Shown here piece by piece: positions 1 to 15,000 of a stretch of 64,000 nucleotides of DNA; within the stretch, counting starts at the first letter, position 1; each line of letters opens with the position of its first letter. The notes beneath the pieces were generated by a model that did not search any database, had not been told where the DNA came from, and worked only from the letters and a program-made list of their open reading frames with translations. Position numbers and translations under genes: made by a program. Origin of the DNA: Spirosomataceae bacterium TFI 002 (GTDB lineage Bacteria > Bacteroidota > Bacteroidia > Cytophagales > Spirosomataceae); NCBI GenBank assembly GCA_900230115.1, contig LT907983.1, positions 3,859,001-3,923,000 of the forward strand, written 5' to 3'.

Positions 1-3000
1 AGTGCTTCTGCAAGTAACCCAACAGCGAACCCGACGGTAACAAGTACTTATATTTTAACGAAAACTTTAAACGGCTGTAGTGAAACGGCTTCAGTTGTGG
101 TTACTGTTAACACTACCCCACCAACAGTAAGCATAAGTGGAACAGCCAATCTTACATGTACAGCAACCACAGTAACAAGAACCGCAACAGGCGGTGGAAC
201 ATACGCATGGTCAGGCCCTTCAAGTTTCAATGCCACAAGTGCAGCAATTAACCCAAGTGTACCGGGAACTTATTCAGTAACGGTAACAAATACGACAAAT
301 GGCTGTACAACAAGTGCAACCACATCGGTAACACAAAGTATAACAGCACCAACTGTAACTATTGCAGGAACTGATAACCTTACCTGTACAGCAACCACAG
401 TAGGAAGAACAGCAACAGGCGGTGGAACATACGCATGGTCAGGCCCTTCAAGTTTCAGTGCCACAACAGCAGCAATTAACCCAAGTGTACCGGGAACATA
501 TTCAGTAACGGTAACAAATACGACAAACGGCTGTACAACAAGTGCCACTACATCGGTAACACAAAATATAACAGCACCAACTGTAACTATTACAGGAACA
601 GCCAATCTTACCTGTACAGCAACCACAGTAACAAGAACCGCAACAGGCGGTGGAACATACGCATGGTCAGGACCTTCAAGTTTCAGTGCAACAAGTGCAG
701 CAATTAACCCAAGTGTTCCGGGAACATATTCAGTAACGGTAACAAATACGACAAACGGCTGTACAACAAGTGCCACTACATCGGTAACACAAAATATAAC
801 AGCACCAACTGTAACTATTACAGGAACTGATAATCTTACTTGTACAGCAACCACAGTAGGAAGAACTGCAACAGGTGGTGGGACATACGCATGGTCAGGA
901 CCTTCAAGTTTCAGTGCAACAAGTGCAGCAATTAACCCAAGTGTACCGGGAACATATTCAGTAACGGTAACAAATACGACGAATGGCTGTACAACAAGTG
1001 CAACTACTTCGGTAACACAAAATATAACAGCACCAACTGTAACTATTACAGGAACAGACAATCTTACCTGTACAGCAACCACAGTAGGAAGAACTGCAAC
1101 AGGTGGTGGGACATACGCATGGTCAGGACCTTCAAGTTTCAGTGCAACAAGTGCAGCAATTAACCCAAGTGTACCGGGAACATATTCAGTAACGGTAACA
1201 AATACGACAAACGGCTGTACAACAAGTGCAACCACATCGGTAACACAAAATATAACAGCACCAACGGTAACGATAACTGGAACTGCGAACCTAACATGTA
1301 CAACTACTACTGTAGCAAGAACTGCAACAGGCGGTGGGACTTACTCATGGAATACGAGTCCAGTTCAAACGACAGCAACGGCTAACATTACTACCCCTGG
1401 AACCTATACAGTAACAGTAACAAATCCAACGAATGGTTGTACTACTACAGCAAGTACAGTAGTAACACAAAATATTACCCCACCAACAGTAAGCATAAGT
1501 GGGACAGCCAATCTTACGTGTACAGCAACTACAGTAACAAGAACCGCAACAGGCGGTGGTACTTACTCATGGAATACGAGTCCAGTTCAAACGACAGCAA
1601 CGGCTAACATTACTACCCCTGGAACCTATACAGTAACAGTAACAAATACAACGAATGGTTGTACGACTACGGCAAGTACAGTAGTTACACAAAACATTAC
1701 CCCACCAACAGTAAGCATAAGTGGAACAGACAATCTTACTTGTACAGCAACCACAGTAACAAGAACCGCAACAGGCGGAGGTACTTACTCATGGAATACG
1801 AGTCCAGTTCAAACGACAGCAACGGCTAACATTACTACCCTTGGAACCTATACAGTAACAGTAACAAATACAGCGAATGGTTGTACGACTACGGCAAGTA
1901 CAGTAGTTACTCAAAATATTACCCCACCAACAGTAAGTATAAGTGGAACAGACAATCTTACTTGTTCAGCAACCACAGTAACAAGAACCGCAACAGGCGG
2001 AGGGACTTACTCATGGAATACGAGTCCAGTTCAAACGACAGCAACGGCTAACATTACTACCCCTGGAACCTATACAGTAACAGTAACAAATCCAACGAAT
2101 GGTTGTACGACTACGGCAAGTACAGTAGTTACTCAAAATATTACCCCACCAACAGTAAGTATAAGTGGAACAGACAATCTTACTTGTACAGCAACCACAG
2201 TAACAAGAACCGCAACAGGCGGTGGTACTTACTCATGGAATACGAGTCCAGTTCAAACGACAGCAACGGCTAACATTACTACCCCTGGAACCTATACAGT
2301 AACAGTAACAAATACAGCGAATGGTTGTACGACTACAGCAAGTACAGTAGTAACACAAAATATAACAGCACCAACTGTAACTATTACAGGATCTGATAAC
2401 CTTACCTGTACAGCAACCACAGTAACAAGAACTGCAACAGGCGGTGGGACTTACTCATGGAATACGAGTCCAGTTCAAACGACAGCAACGGCTAACATTA
2501 CTACCCCTGGAACCTATACAGTAACAGTAACAAATCCAACGAATGGTTGTACGACTACAGCAAGTACAGTAGTAACACAAAACATTACCCCACCAACAGT
2601 AAGCATAAGTGGAACAGACAATCTTACGTGTACAGCAACCACAGTAACAAGAACCGCAACAGGCGGAGGGACTTACTCATGGAATACGAGTCCAGTTCAA
2701 ACGACAGCAACGGCTAACATTACTACCCCTGGAACCTATACAGTAACAGTAACAAATACAGCGAATGGTTGTACGACTACAGCAAGTACAGTAGTAACAC
2801 AAAATATAACAGCACCAACTGTAACTATTACAGGATCTGATAACCTTACCTGTACAGCAACCACAGTAACAAGAACTGCAACAGGCGGTGGGACTTACTC
2901 ATGGAATACGAGTCCAGTTCAAACGACAGCAACGGCTAACATTACTACCCCTGGAACCTATACAGTAACAGTAACAAATCCAACGAATGGTTGTACGACT

Positions 3001-6000
3001 ACAGCAAGTACAGTAGTAACACAAAACATTACCCCACCAACAGTAAGCATAAGTGGAACAGACAATCTTACGTGTACAGCAACCACAGTAACAAGAACCG
3101 CAACAGGCGGAGGGACTTACTCATGGAATACGAGTCCAGTTCAAACGACAGCAATTGCTAACATTACTACACCTGGAACCTATACAGTAACAGTAACAAA
3201 TACAACGAATGGTTGTACGACTACAGCAAGTACAGTAGTTACACAAAACATTACCCCACCAACAGTAAGCATAAGTGGAACAGACAATCTTACTTGTACA
3301 GCAACCACAGTAACAAGAACCGCAACAGGCGGAGGGACTTACTCATGGAATACGAGTCCAGTTCAAACGACAGCAATTGCTAACATTACTACACCTGGTA
3401 CCTATACAGTAACAGTAACAAATACAACGAATGGTTGTACGACTACAGCAAGTACAGTAGTTACACAAAACATTACCCCACCAACAGTAAGCATAAGTGG
3501 GACAGCCAATCTTACCTGTACAGCAACCACAGTAACAAGAACCGCAACAGGCGGTGGTACTTACTCATGGAATACGAGTCCAGTTCAAACGACAGCAACG
3601 GCTAACATTACCACACCTGGAACTTATACCGTAACAGTAACAAATACAACGAATGGTTGTACGACTACGGCAAGTACAGTAGTTACTCAAAATATTACGC
3701 CACCAACAGTAAGCATAAGTGGGACAGACAATCTTACTTGTACAGCAACTACAGTAACAAGAACCGCAACAGGCGGTGGTACTTACTCATGGAATACGAG
3801 TCCAGTTCAAACGACAGCAACGGCTAACATTACCACACCTGGAACTTATACCGTAACAGTAACAAATTCTACGAATGGTTGTACGACTACGGCAAGTATA
3901 GTAGTTACTCAAAATATTACTCCACCAACAGTAAGCATAAGTGGGACAGACAATCTTACTTGTACAGCAACCACAGTAACAAGAACCGCTACAGGCGGTG
4001 GTACTTACTCATGGAATACGAGTCCAGTTCAAACGACAGCAACAGCTAACATTACCACACCTGGAACTTATACCGTAACAGTAACAAATACAGCGAATAG
4101 TTGTACGACTACAGCAAGTACAGTAGTTACCCAAAACATTACTCCACCAACAGTAAGCATAAGTGGAACAGACAATCTTACTTGTACAGCAACCACAGTA
4201 ACAAGAACCGCAACAGGCGGTGGGACTTACTCATGGAATACGAGTCCAGTTCAAACGACAGCAACGGCTAATATTACCACACCTGGAACCTATACAGTAA
4301 CAGTTACGAATCCAGCCAATGGTTGTACGACTACGGCAAGTACAGTAGTTACCCAAAACATTACTCCACCAACTGTAACTATTACAGGCACTGACAATCT
4401 TACTTGTACAGCAACTACAGTAACAAGAACCGCAACAGGCGGTGGTACTTACTCATGGAATACGAGTCCAGTTCAAACGACAGCAACGGCTAACATTACC
4501 ACACCTGGAACTTATACCGTAACAGTAACAAATTCTACGAATGGTTGTACGACTACGGCAAGTATAGTAGTTACTCAAAATATTACTCCACCAACAGTAA
4601 GCATAAGTGGGACAGACAATCTTACTTGTACAGCAACCACAGTAACAAGAACCGCTACAGGCGGTGGTACTTACTCATGGAATACGAGTCCAGTTCAAAC
4701 GACAGCAACAGCTAACATTACCACACCTGGAACTTATACCGTAACAGTAACAAATTCTACGAATGGTTGTACGACTACGGCAAGTACAGTAGTTACCCAA
4801 AACATTACTCCACCAACAGTAAGCATAAGTGGGACAGACAATCTTACTTGTACAGCAACTACAGTAACAAGAACCGCAACAGGCGGTGGTACTTACTCAT
4901 GGAATACGAGTCCAGTTCAAACGACAGCAATCGCTAACATTACTACACCTGGATCCTATACCGTAACAGTAACAAATACAACGAATGGTTGTACGACTAC
5001 AGCAAGTACAGTAGTTACTCAAAATATTATCGCACCAACTTTAACCATTACTAATGATACATTAGGCTGTTTAGATAAACTAGGAGATGTTTCTCTGTTG
5101 GTTTCAGGAGGAAATAGTCCTTTTGAATACGATTGGGATTTTGATGGAACTGGCGATTTTGATGATAGTGAAAACTTAATAGGTGTTCCTGCAGGAATTT
5201 ATAACGTAACTGTTAGAGGTGCAAATGGATGTACTGCAACAGCGACTGGACAAGTTGTATTTACTGCATGTCCAAGTCTTACAATTGAAAAAACACAAAT
5301 CAGTGGACCAAACCCAGTAATCAGCCCAGCGACAATTGGCTATGAAGTAGTCGTAACCAACACTGGAAATACGAACTTAACAGGCGTAACAGTAAGCGAT
5401 ACATTACCAAACGGAACAGTTGGAGTATTGACAGGTCCAAGCACAGACATAGGAATTGCAAGTGTCTTAGATACGAACGAAGTATGGACTTATACGATTA
5501 GCTACCCAGTAACCCAAGCAGACATAGACGCAGGCTTAGACCTAGTCAACACTGCCGTAGTAACAACAGATAGCTTACCAACACCAAAGTCAGACACGGC
5601 AAGCACTCCAGTAAGTCAAACACCAGCGATCACAATTGTGAAGACGCAGGTAAGTGGACCAAATCCAGTGATCAGCCCAGCGACAATTGGTTATGAAGTA
5701 GTCGTAACCAACACAGGAAACACGAACTTAACAGGAGTAACCGTAAGCGATACACTACCAAACGGAACAGTCGGCACCTTAACAGGTCCAAGTACAGACA
5801 TCGGAATCGCAAGTGTGTTAGATACGAATGAAGTATGGACGTATACAATTAGCTACCCAGTCACACAAGCAGATATTGATGCAGGCTTAGACCTGGTGAA
5901 CACTGCAGTAGTAACAACAGATAGCTTACCAACACCAAAGTCAGATACAGCGAGCACTCCAGTAAGTCAAACACCGGCGATCACAATTGTGAAAACGCAG

Positions 6001-9000
6001 GTAAGTGGACCAAACCCAGTGATCAGCCCAGCGACAATTGGCTACGAAGTAGTCGTAACCAACACTGGTAACACGAACTTAACAGGCGTAACAGTAAGCG
6101 ATACCCTACCAAACGGAACAGTCGGCACATTAACAGGCCCAAGTACAGACATCGGAATCGCAAGTGTACTAGACACGAATGAAGTATGGACGTATACAAT
6201 TACCTACCCAGTCACACAAGCAGACATAGATGCAGGTTTAGACCTAGTGAACACTGCCGTAGTAACAACGGATAGCTTACCAACACCAAAATCAGATACA
6301 GCGAGCACTCCTGTAAGTCAAACACCAGCAATCACGATAGTGAAAACGCAGATAAGTGGACCAAACCCAGTGATCAGCCCAGCGACAATTGGCTATGAAG
6401 TAGTCGTAACCAACACGGGAAACACGAACTTAACAGGCGTAACTGTAAGCGATACACTACCAAACGGAACAGTAGGAGTATTGACAGGCCCAAGTACAGA
6501 CATCGGAATCGCAAGTGTACTAGACACGAATGAAGTGTGGACATACACGATTAGCTACCCAGTCACCCAAGCAGACATAGATGCAGGTTTAGACCTAGTG
6601 AACACCGCAGTAGTAACAACTGATAGCTTACCAACACCAAAGTCAGATACAGCAAGCACTCCAGTAAGTCAAACACCAGCGATCACAATTGTGAAAACGC
6701 AGGTAAGTGGACCAAACCCAGTGATCAGCCCAGCGACAATTGGCTACGAAGTAGTCGTAACCAACACTGGTAACACGAACTTAACAGGCGTAACAGTAAG
6801 CGATACCCTACCAAACGGAACAGTCGGCACATTAACAGGCCCAAGTACAGACATCGGAATCGCAAGTGTACTAGACACGAATGAAGTATGGACGTATACA
6901 ATTACCTACCCAGTCACACAAGCAGACATAGATGCAGGTTTAGACCTAGTGAACACTGCCGTAGTAACAACGGATAGCTTACCAACACCAAAATCAGATA
7001 CAGCGAGCACTCCTGTAAGTCAAACACCAGCAATCACGATAGTGAAAACGCAGATAAGTGGACCAAACCCAGTGATCAGCCCAGCGACAATTGGCTATGA
7101 AGTAGTCGTAACCAACACGGGTAATACGAACTTAACAGGCGTAACTGTAAGCGATACATTACCAAACGGATTGGTAGGAGTATTGACAGGTCCAAGCACA
7201 GACATAGGAATCGCAAGTGTACTAGATACGAACGAAGTCTGGACTTATACGATTAGCTACCCAGTCACCCAAGCAGACATAGATGCAGGTTTAAACCTAG
7301 TCAACACTGCCGTAGTAACAACAGATAGCTTACCAACACCAAAGTCAGATACAGCGAGCACTCCAGTAAGTCAAACACCAGCAATCACAATTGTGAAAAC
7401 GCAGGTAAGTGGACCAAACCCAGTGACGAGCCCAGCGACAATTGGCTATGAAGTAGTAGTAACCAACACGGGTAACACGAACTTAACAGGCGTAACAGTA
7501 AGCGATACACTGCCAAACGGAACGGTAGGAGTATTGACAGGACCAAGCACAGACATAGGAATCGCAAGTGTCTTAGATACAAACGAAGTCTGGACATACA
7601 CGATTAGCTACCCAGTCACACAAGGCGACATAGACGCAGGTTTAGACCTAGTCAATACAGCCGTCGTAACAACAGATAGCTTACCAACACCAAAGTCAGA
7701 TACAGCGAGCACTCCAGTAAGTCAAACACCAGCAATCACGATAGTGAAAACGCAGGTAAGTGGACCAAACCCAGTGATCAGCCCAGCGACAATTGGATAC
7801 GAAGTAGTCGTAACCAACACAGGAAACACGAACTTAACAGGTGTAACAGTAAGCGATACATTACCAAACGGATTAGTAGGAAGCTTGACTGGTCCAGTAG
7901 AAAGTATCACAACCAATAGTGTTTTAGATACAAGTGAAGTATGGACATATGCAATATCTTACGATGTCACTCAAGCTGATATCGACGCAGGTTTAGCCCT
8001 AGTCAACACTGCGGTAGTAACAACAGATAGCTTACCAATACCAAAATCAGATACAGCGAGCACTCCAGTAAGTCAAACACCAGCAATCACAATTGTGAAA
8101 ACGCAGGTAAGTGGACCAAACCCAGTAATCAGCCCAGCGACAATTGGCTACGAAGTAGTAGTTAGAAACACAGGAAACACGAACTTAACAGGCGTAACAG
8201 TAAGCGATACACTACCAAACGGAACAGTTGGAGTATTGACAGGTCCAAGCACAGACATAGGAATTGCATCAGTCTTAGATACGAACGAAGTATGGACGTA
8301 TACAATTAGCTACCCAGTCACTCAAGCTGATATCGACGCAGGTTTAGACCTAGTCAACACTGCGGTAGTAACAACGGATAGCTTACCAACACCAAAATCA
8401 GACACGGCGAGCACCCCAGTAAGTCAAACACCAGCGATCACGATAGTGAAAACGCAGGTAAGTGGACCAAACCCAGTGATTAGCCCAGCGACGATTGGCT
8501 ACGAAGTAGTAGTTACCAACACGGGAAACACGAACTTAACAGGCGTAACAGTAAGCGATACACTGCCAAACGGAACGGTAGGAGTATTGACAGGGCCAAG
8601 CACAGACATAGGAATTGCAAGTGTCTTAGATACGAACGAAGTGTGGACATATACAATTAGCTACCCAGTCACTCAAGCAGACATTGACGCAGGTTTAGCC
8701 CTAGTCAACACCGCCGTTGTAACAACCGATAGCTTACCAACACCAAAGTCAGACACAGCAAGCACACCAGTAAGTCAAACACCAGCAATCACGATTGTGA
8801 AAACGCAGGTAAGTGGACCAAACCCAGTGATTAGCCCAGCGACAATTGGCTACGAAGTAGTAGTAAGAAACACTGGTAATACGAACTTAACAGGTGTAAC
8901 AGTAAGCGATACATTACCAAACGGATTGGTAGGAGTATTGACAGGACCAAGTACAGACATAGGAATCGCAAGTGTACTAGATACGAATGAAGTATGGACG

Positions 9001-12000
9001 TATACAATTAGCTACCCAGTCACACAAGGCGACATAGACGCAGGATTAGACCTAGTGAACACTGCCGTAGTAACAACAGATAGCTTACCAATACCAAAGT
9101 CAGATACAGCGAGTACTCCAGTAAGTCAAACACCGGCAATCACGATAGTGAAAACGCAGGTAAGTGGACCAAACCCAGTGATCAGCCCAGCGACAATTGG
9201 ATACGAAGTAGTTGTAAGAAACACGGGAAACACGAACTTAACAGGCGTAACCGTAAGCGATACACTGCCAAACGGAACGGTAGGAGTATTGACAGGTCCA
9301 AGTACAGATATTGGAATTGCATTAGTCTTAGATACGAACGAAGTCTGGACATATGCAATATCTTACGATGTAACTCAAGCAGACATAGACGCAGGCTTAG
9401 ACCTAGTCAACACTGCGGTCGTAACAACAGATAGCTTACCAATACCAAAGTCAGACACGGCGAGCACCCCAGTAAGTCAAATACCAGCAATCACGATTGT
9501 GAAAACGCAGGTAAGTGGACCAAACCCAGTGATCAGCCCAGCGACGATTGGCTATGAAGTAGTAGTTACCAACACCGGAAACACGAACTTAACAGGCGTA
9601 ACAGTAAGCGATACACTACCAAACGGATTAGTAGGAAGCTTGACTGGTCCAGTAGAAAGTATCACAACCAATAGTGTTTTAGATACAAGTGAAGTATGGA
9701 CATATGCAATATCTTACGATGTCACTCAAGCTGATATCGACGCAGGTTTAGCCCTAGTCAACACTGCGGTAGTAACAACAGATAGCTTACCAATACCAAA
9801 ATCAGATACAGCAAGCACACCAGTAAGTCAAACACCGGCGATCACGATAGTGAAAACGCAGGTAAGTGGACCAAACCCGGTGATCAGCCCAGCGACTATA
9901 GGATACGAGGTAGTCGTAAGAAACACAGGTAATACGAACTTAACAGGCGTAACAGTAAGCGATACACTACCAAACGGAACGGTAGGAGTATTGACAGGAC
10001 CAAGCACAGATATAGGAATTGCATCAGTCTTAGATACGAACGAAGTATGGACATATGCAATATCTTACGATGTAACTCAAGCAGACATAGACGCAGGCTT
10101 AGACCTAGTCAACACTGCGGTCGTAACAACAGATAGCTTACCAATACCAAAGTCAGACACGGCGAGCACCCCAGTAAGTCAAATACCAGCAATCACGATT
10201 GTGAAAACGCAGGTAAGTGGACCAAACCCAGTGATCAGCCCAGCGACGATTGGCTATGAAGTAGTAGTTACCAACACCGGAAACACGAACTTAACAGGCG
10301 TAACAGTAAGCGATACACTACCAAACGGATTAGTAGGAAGCTTGACTGGTCCAGTAGAAAGTATCACAACCAATAGTGTTTTAGATACAAGTGAAGTATG
10401 GACATATGCAATATCTTACGATGTCACTCAAGCTGATATCGACGCAGGTTTAGCCCTAGTCAACACTGCGGTAGTAACAACAGATAGCTTACCAATACCA
10501 AAATCAGATACAGCAAGCACACCAGTAAGTCAAACACCGGCGATCACGATAGTGAAAACGCAGGTAAGTGGACCAAACCCGGTGATCAGCCCAGCGACTA
10601 TAGGATACGAGGTAGTCGTAAGAAACACAGGTAATACGAACTTAACAGGCGTAACAGTAAGCGATACACTACCAAACGGAACGGTAGGAGTATTGACAGG
10701 ACCAAGCACAGATATAGGAATTGCATCAGTCTTAGATACGAACGAAGTATGGACTTATACGATCAGCTATCCAGTCACACAAGCAGACATCGACGCAGGC
10801 TTAGACCTGGTGAACACTGCCGTAGTAACAACAGATAGCTTACCAACACCAAAGTCAGATACGGCAAGCACCCCAGTAAGTCAAACACCAGCGATCACGA
10901 TAGTGAAAACGCAGGTAAGTGGACCAAGCCCAGTGATCAGCCCAGCGACGATTGGATACGAAGTAGTAGTTACCAACACAGGAAACACGAACTTAACAGG
11001 TGTAACAGTAAGCGATACATTACCAAACGGATTGGTAGGAAGCTTGACTGGTCCAAGCACAGATATTGGAATCGCAAGTGTACTAGATACGAACGAAGTC
11101 TGGACTTATACAATTAGCTACCCAGTCACTCAAGCTGATATTGATGCAGGTTTAGACCTAGTCAACACCGCCGTGGTAACAACTGATAGCTTACCAACAC
11201 CAAAGTCAGACACGGCAAGCACTCCAGTAAGTCAAACGCCAGCGATCACGATAGTGAAAACGCAGGTAAGTGGACCAAGCCCAGTGATCAGCCCAGCGAC
11301 GATTGGATACGAAGTAGTGGTAAGAAACACCGGAAACACGAACTTAACAGGCGTAACCGTAAGCGATACACTACCAAACGGATTGGTAGGAGTATTGACA
11401 GGTCCAAGTACAGACATAGGAATCGCAAGTGTCTTAGATACAAACGAAGTCTGGACATACACGATTAGCTACCCAGTCACACAAGGCGACATAGACGCAG
11501 GTTTAGACCTAGTCAACACCGCCGTGGTAACAACCGATAGCTTACCAACACCAAAGTCAGACACGGCAAGCACTCCAGTAAGTCAAACACCAGCGATCAC
11601 GATAGTGAAAACGCAGGTAAGTGGACCAAGCCCAGTGATCAGCCCAGCGACGATTGGATACGAAGTAGTGGTAAGAAACACCGGTAACACGAACTTAACA
11701 GGCGTAACAGTAAGCGATACACTACCAAACGGAACGGTAGGAGTATTGACAGGACCAAGCACAGATATAGGAATTGCATCAGTCTTAGATACGAACGAAG
11801 TATGGACTTATATGATCAGCTATCCAGTCACACAAGCAGACATCGACGCAGGCTTAGACCTGGTGAACACTGCCGTAGTAACAACAGATAGCTTACCAAC
11901 ACCAAAGTCAGATACGGCAAGCACCCCAGTAAGTCAAACACCAGCAATCACAATTGTGAAAACGCAGGTAAGTGGGCCAAACCCAGTGATCAGCCCAGCG

Positions 12001-15000
12001 ACGATTGGATACGAAGTAGTGGTAAGAAACACCGGAAACACGAACTTAACAGGCGTAACAGTAAGCGATACACTGCCAAACGGATTGGTAGGAGTATTGA
12101 CAGGTCCAAGTACAGACATAGGAATCGCAAGTGTCTTAGATACAAACGAAGTCTGGACATACACGATTAGCTACCCAGTCACACAAGGCGACATAGACGC
12201 AGGATTAGACCTAGTGAACACTGCCGTAGTAACAACAGATAGCTTACCAATACCAAAATCAGATACAGCGAGCACTCCAGTAAGTCAAACACCAGCGATC
12301 ACGATAGTGAAAACGCAGGTAAGTGGACCAAACCCAGTGATCAGCCCAGCAACAATTGGATATGAAGTAGTAGTAAGAAACACGGGTAACACGAACTTAA
12401 CAGGTGTAACAGTAAGCGATACACTACCAAACGGGTTGGTAGGAAGCTTAACAGGACCAGTAGAAAGTATCACTACTAATAGTGTTTTAGATACAAGTGA
12501 AGTATGGACATATGCAATATCTTACGATGTCACTCAAGCTGATATTGATGCAGGTTTAGACCTAGTCAACACCGCCGTGGTAACAACTGATAGCTTACCA
12601 ACACCAAAGTCAGATACAGCGAGCACACCAGTAAGTCAAACACCGGCAATCACGATAGTGAAAACGCAGGTAAGTGGACCAAACCCAGTGATCAGCCCAG
12701 CGACGATTGGCTATGAAGTAGTCGTAACCAACACAGGTAATACGAACTTAACAGGCGTAACCGTAAGCGATACACTACCAAACGGATTGGTAGGAGTATT
12801 GACAGGACCAAGTACAGACATAGGAATCGCAAGTGTACTAGATACGAATGAAGTGTGGACGTATACAATTAGCTACCCAGTCACACAAGGCGACATAGAC
12901 GCAGGATTAGACCTAGTGAACACTGCCGTAGTAACAACAGATAGCTTACCAATACCAAAATCAGATACAGCGAGCACTCCAGTAAGTCAAACACCAGCGA
13001 TCACGATAGTGAAAACGCAGGTAAGTGGACCAAACCCAGTGATCAGCCCAGCGACGATTGGATACGAAGTAGTAGTAAGAAACACTGGAAACACGAACTT
13101 AACAGGTGTAACAGTAAGCGATACATTACCAAACGGGTTGGTAGGAAGCTTAACAGGACCAGTAGAAAGTATCACTACTAATAGTGTTTTAGATACAAGT
13201 GAAGTATGGACATATGCAATATCTTACGATGTCACTCAAGCTGATATTGATGCAGGTTTAGACCTAGTCAACACCGCCGTGGTAACAACTGATAGCTTAC
13301 CAACACCAAAGTCAGATACAGCGAGTACTCCAGTAAGTCAAACACCGGCGATCACGATAGTGAAAACGCAGGTAAGTGGACCAAACCCGGTGATCAGCCC
13401 AGCGACTATAGGATACGAGGTAGTCGTAAGAAACACAGGTAATACGAACTTAACAGGCGTAACAGTAAGCGATACACTACCAAACGGAACGGTAGGAGTA
13501 TTGACAGGACCAAGCACAGATATAGGAATTGCATCAGTCTTAGATACGAACGAAGTATGGACTTATACGATCAGCTATCCAGTCACACAAGCAGACATCG
13601 ACGCAGGCTTAGACCTGGTGAACACTGCCGTAGTAACAACAGATAGCTTACCAACACCAAAGTCAGATACGGCAAGCACCCCAGTAAGTCAAACACCAGC
13701 AATCACAATTGTGAAAACGCAGGTAAGTGGACCAAACCCAGTGATTAGCCCAGCGACAATTGGCTATGAAGTAGTAGTTACCAACACAGGAAACACGAAC
13801 TTAACAGGTGTAACAGTAAGCGATACATTACCAAACGGATTGGTAGGAAGCTTGACTGGTCCAAGCACAGATATTGGAATCGCAAGTGTACTAGATACGA
13901 ACGAAGTATGGACTTATACGATTAGCTACCCAGTTACCCAAGCTGATATTGATGCAGGTTTAAACCTAGTCAACACCGCTGTCGTAACAACGGATAGCTT
14001 ACCAACACCAAAATCAGATACGGCAAGCACCCCAGTAAGTCAAACACCAGCAATCACAATTGTGAAAACGCAGGTAAGTGGGCCAAACCCAGTGATCAGC
14101 CCAGCGACGATTGGATACGAAGTAGTGGTAAGAAACACCGGAAACACGAACTTAACAGGCGTAACAGTAAGCGATACACTGCCAAACGGATTGGTAGGAG
14201 TATTGACAGGTCCAAGTACAGACATAGGAATCGCAAGTGTCTTAGATACAAACGAAGTCTGGACATACACGATTAGCTACCCAGTCACACAAGGCGACAT
14301 AGACGCAGGATTAGACCTAGTGAACACTGCCGTAGTAACAACAGATAGCTTACCAATACCAAAATCAGATACAGCGAGCACTCCAGTAAGTCAAACACCA
14401 GCGATCACGATAGTGAAAACGCAGGTAAGTGGACCAAACCCAGTGATCAGCCCAGCAACAATTGGATATGAAGTAGTAGTAAGAAACACGGGTAACACGA
14501 ACTTAACAGGTGTAACAGTAAGCGATACACTACCAAACGGGTTGGTAGGAAGCTTAACAGGACCAGTAGAAAGTATCACTACTAATAGTGTTTTAGATAC
14601 AAGTGAAGTATGGACATATGCAATATCTTACGATGTCACTCAAGCTGATATTGATGCAGGTTTAGACCTAGTCAACACCGCCGTGGTAACAACTGATAGC
14701 TTACCAACACCAAAGTCAGATACAGCGAGCACACCAGTAAGTCAAACACCGGCAATCACGATAGTGAAAACGCAGGTAAGTGGACCAAACCCAGTGATCA
14801 GCCCAGCGACGATTGGCTATGAAGTAGTCGTAACCAACACAGGTAATACGAACTTAACAGGCGTAACCGTAAGCGATACACTACCAAACGGATTGGTAGG
14901 AGTATTGACAGGACCAAGTACAGACATAGGAATCGCAAGTGTACTAGATACGAATGAAGTGTGGACGTATACAATTAGCTACCCAGTCACACAAGGCGAC

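Noticed and set aside
270-1235. 321-aa reading frame on the minus strand, periodic
   Set aside because: It is the antisense of the Ig-like repeats; periodic open frames opposite tandem repeats arise from the repeat itself. The same holds for the many 60-76-aa minus-strand frames between 7385 and 26906.
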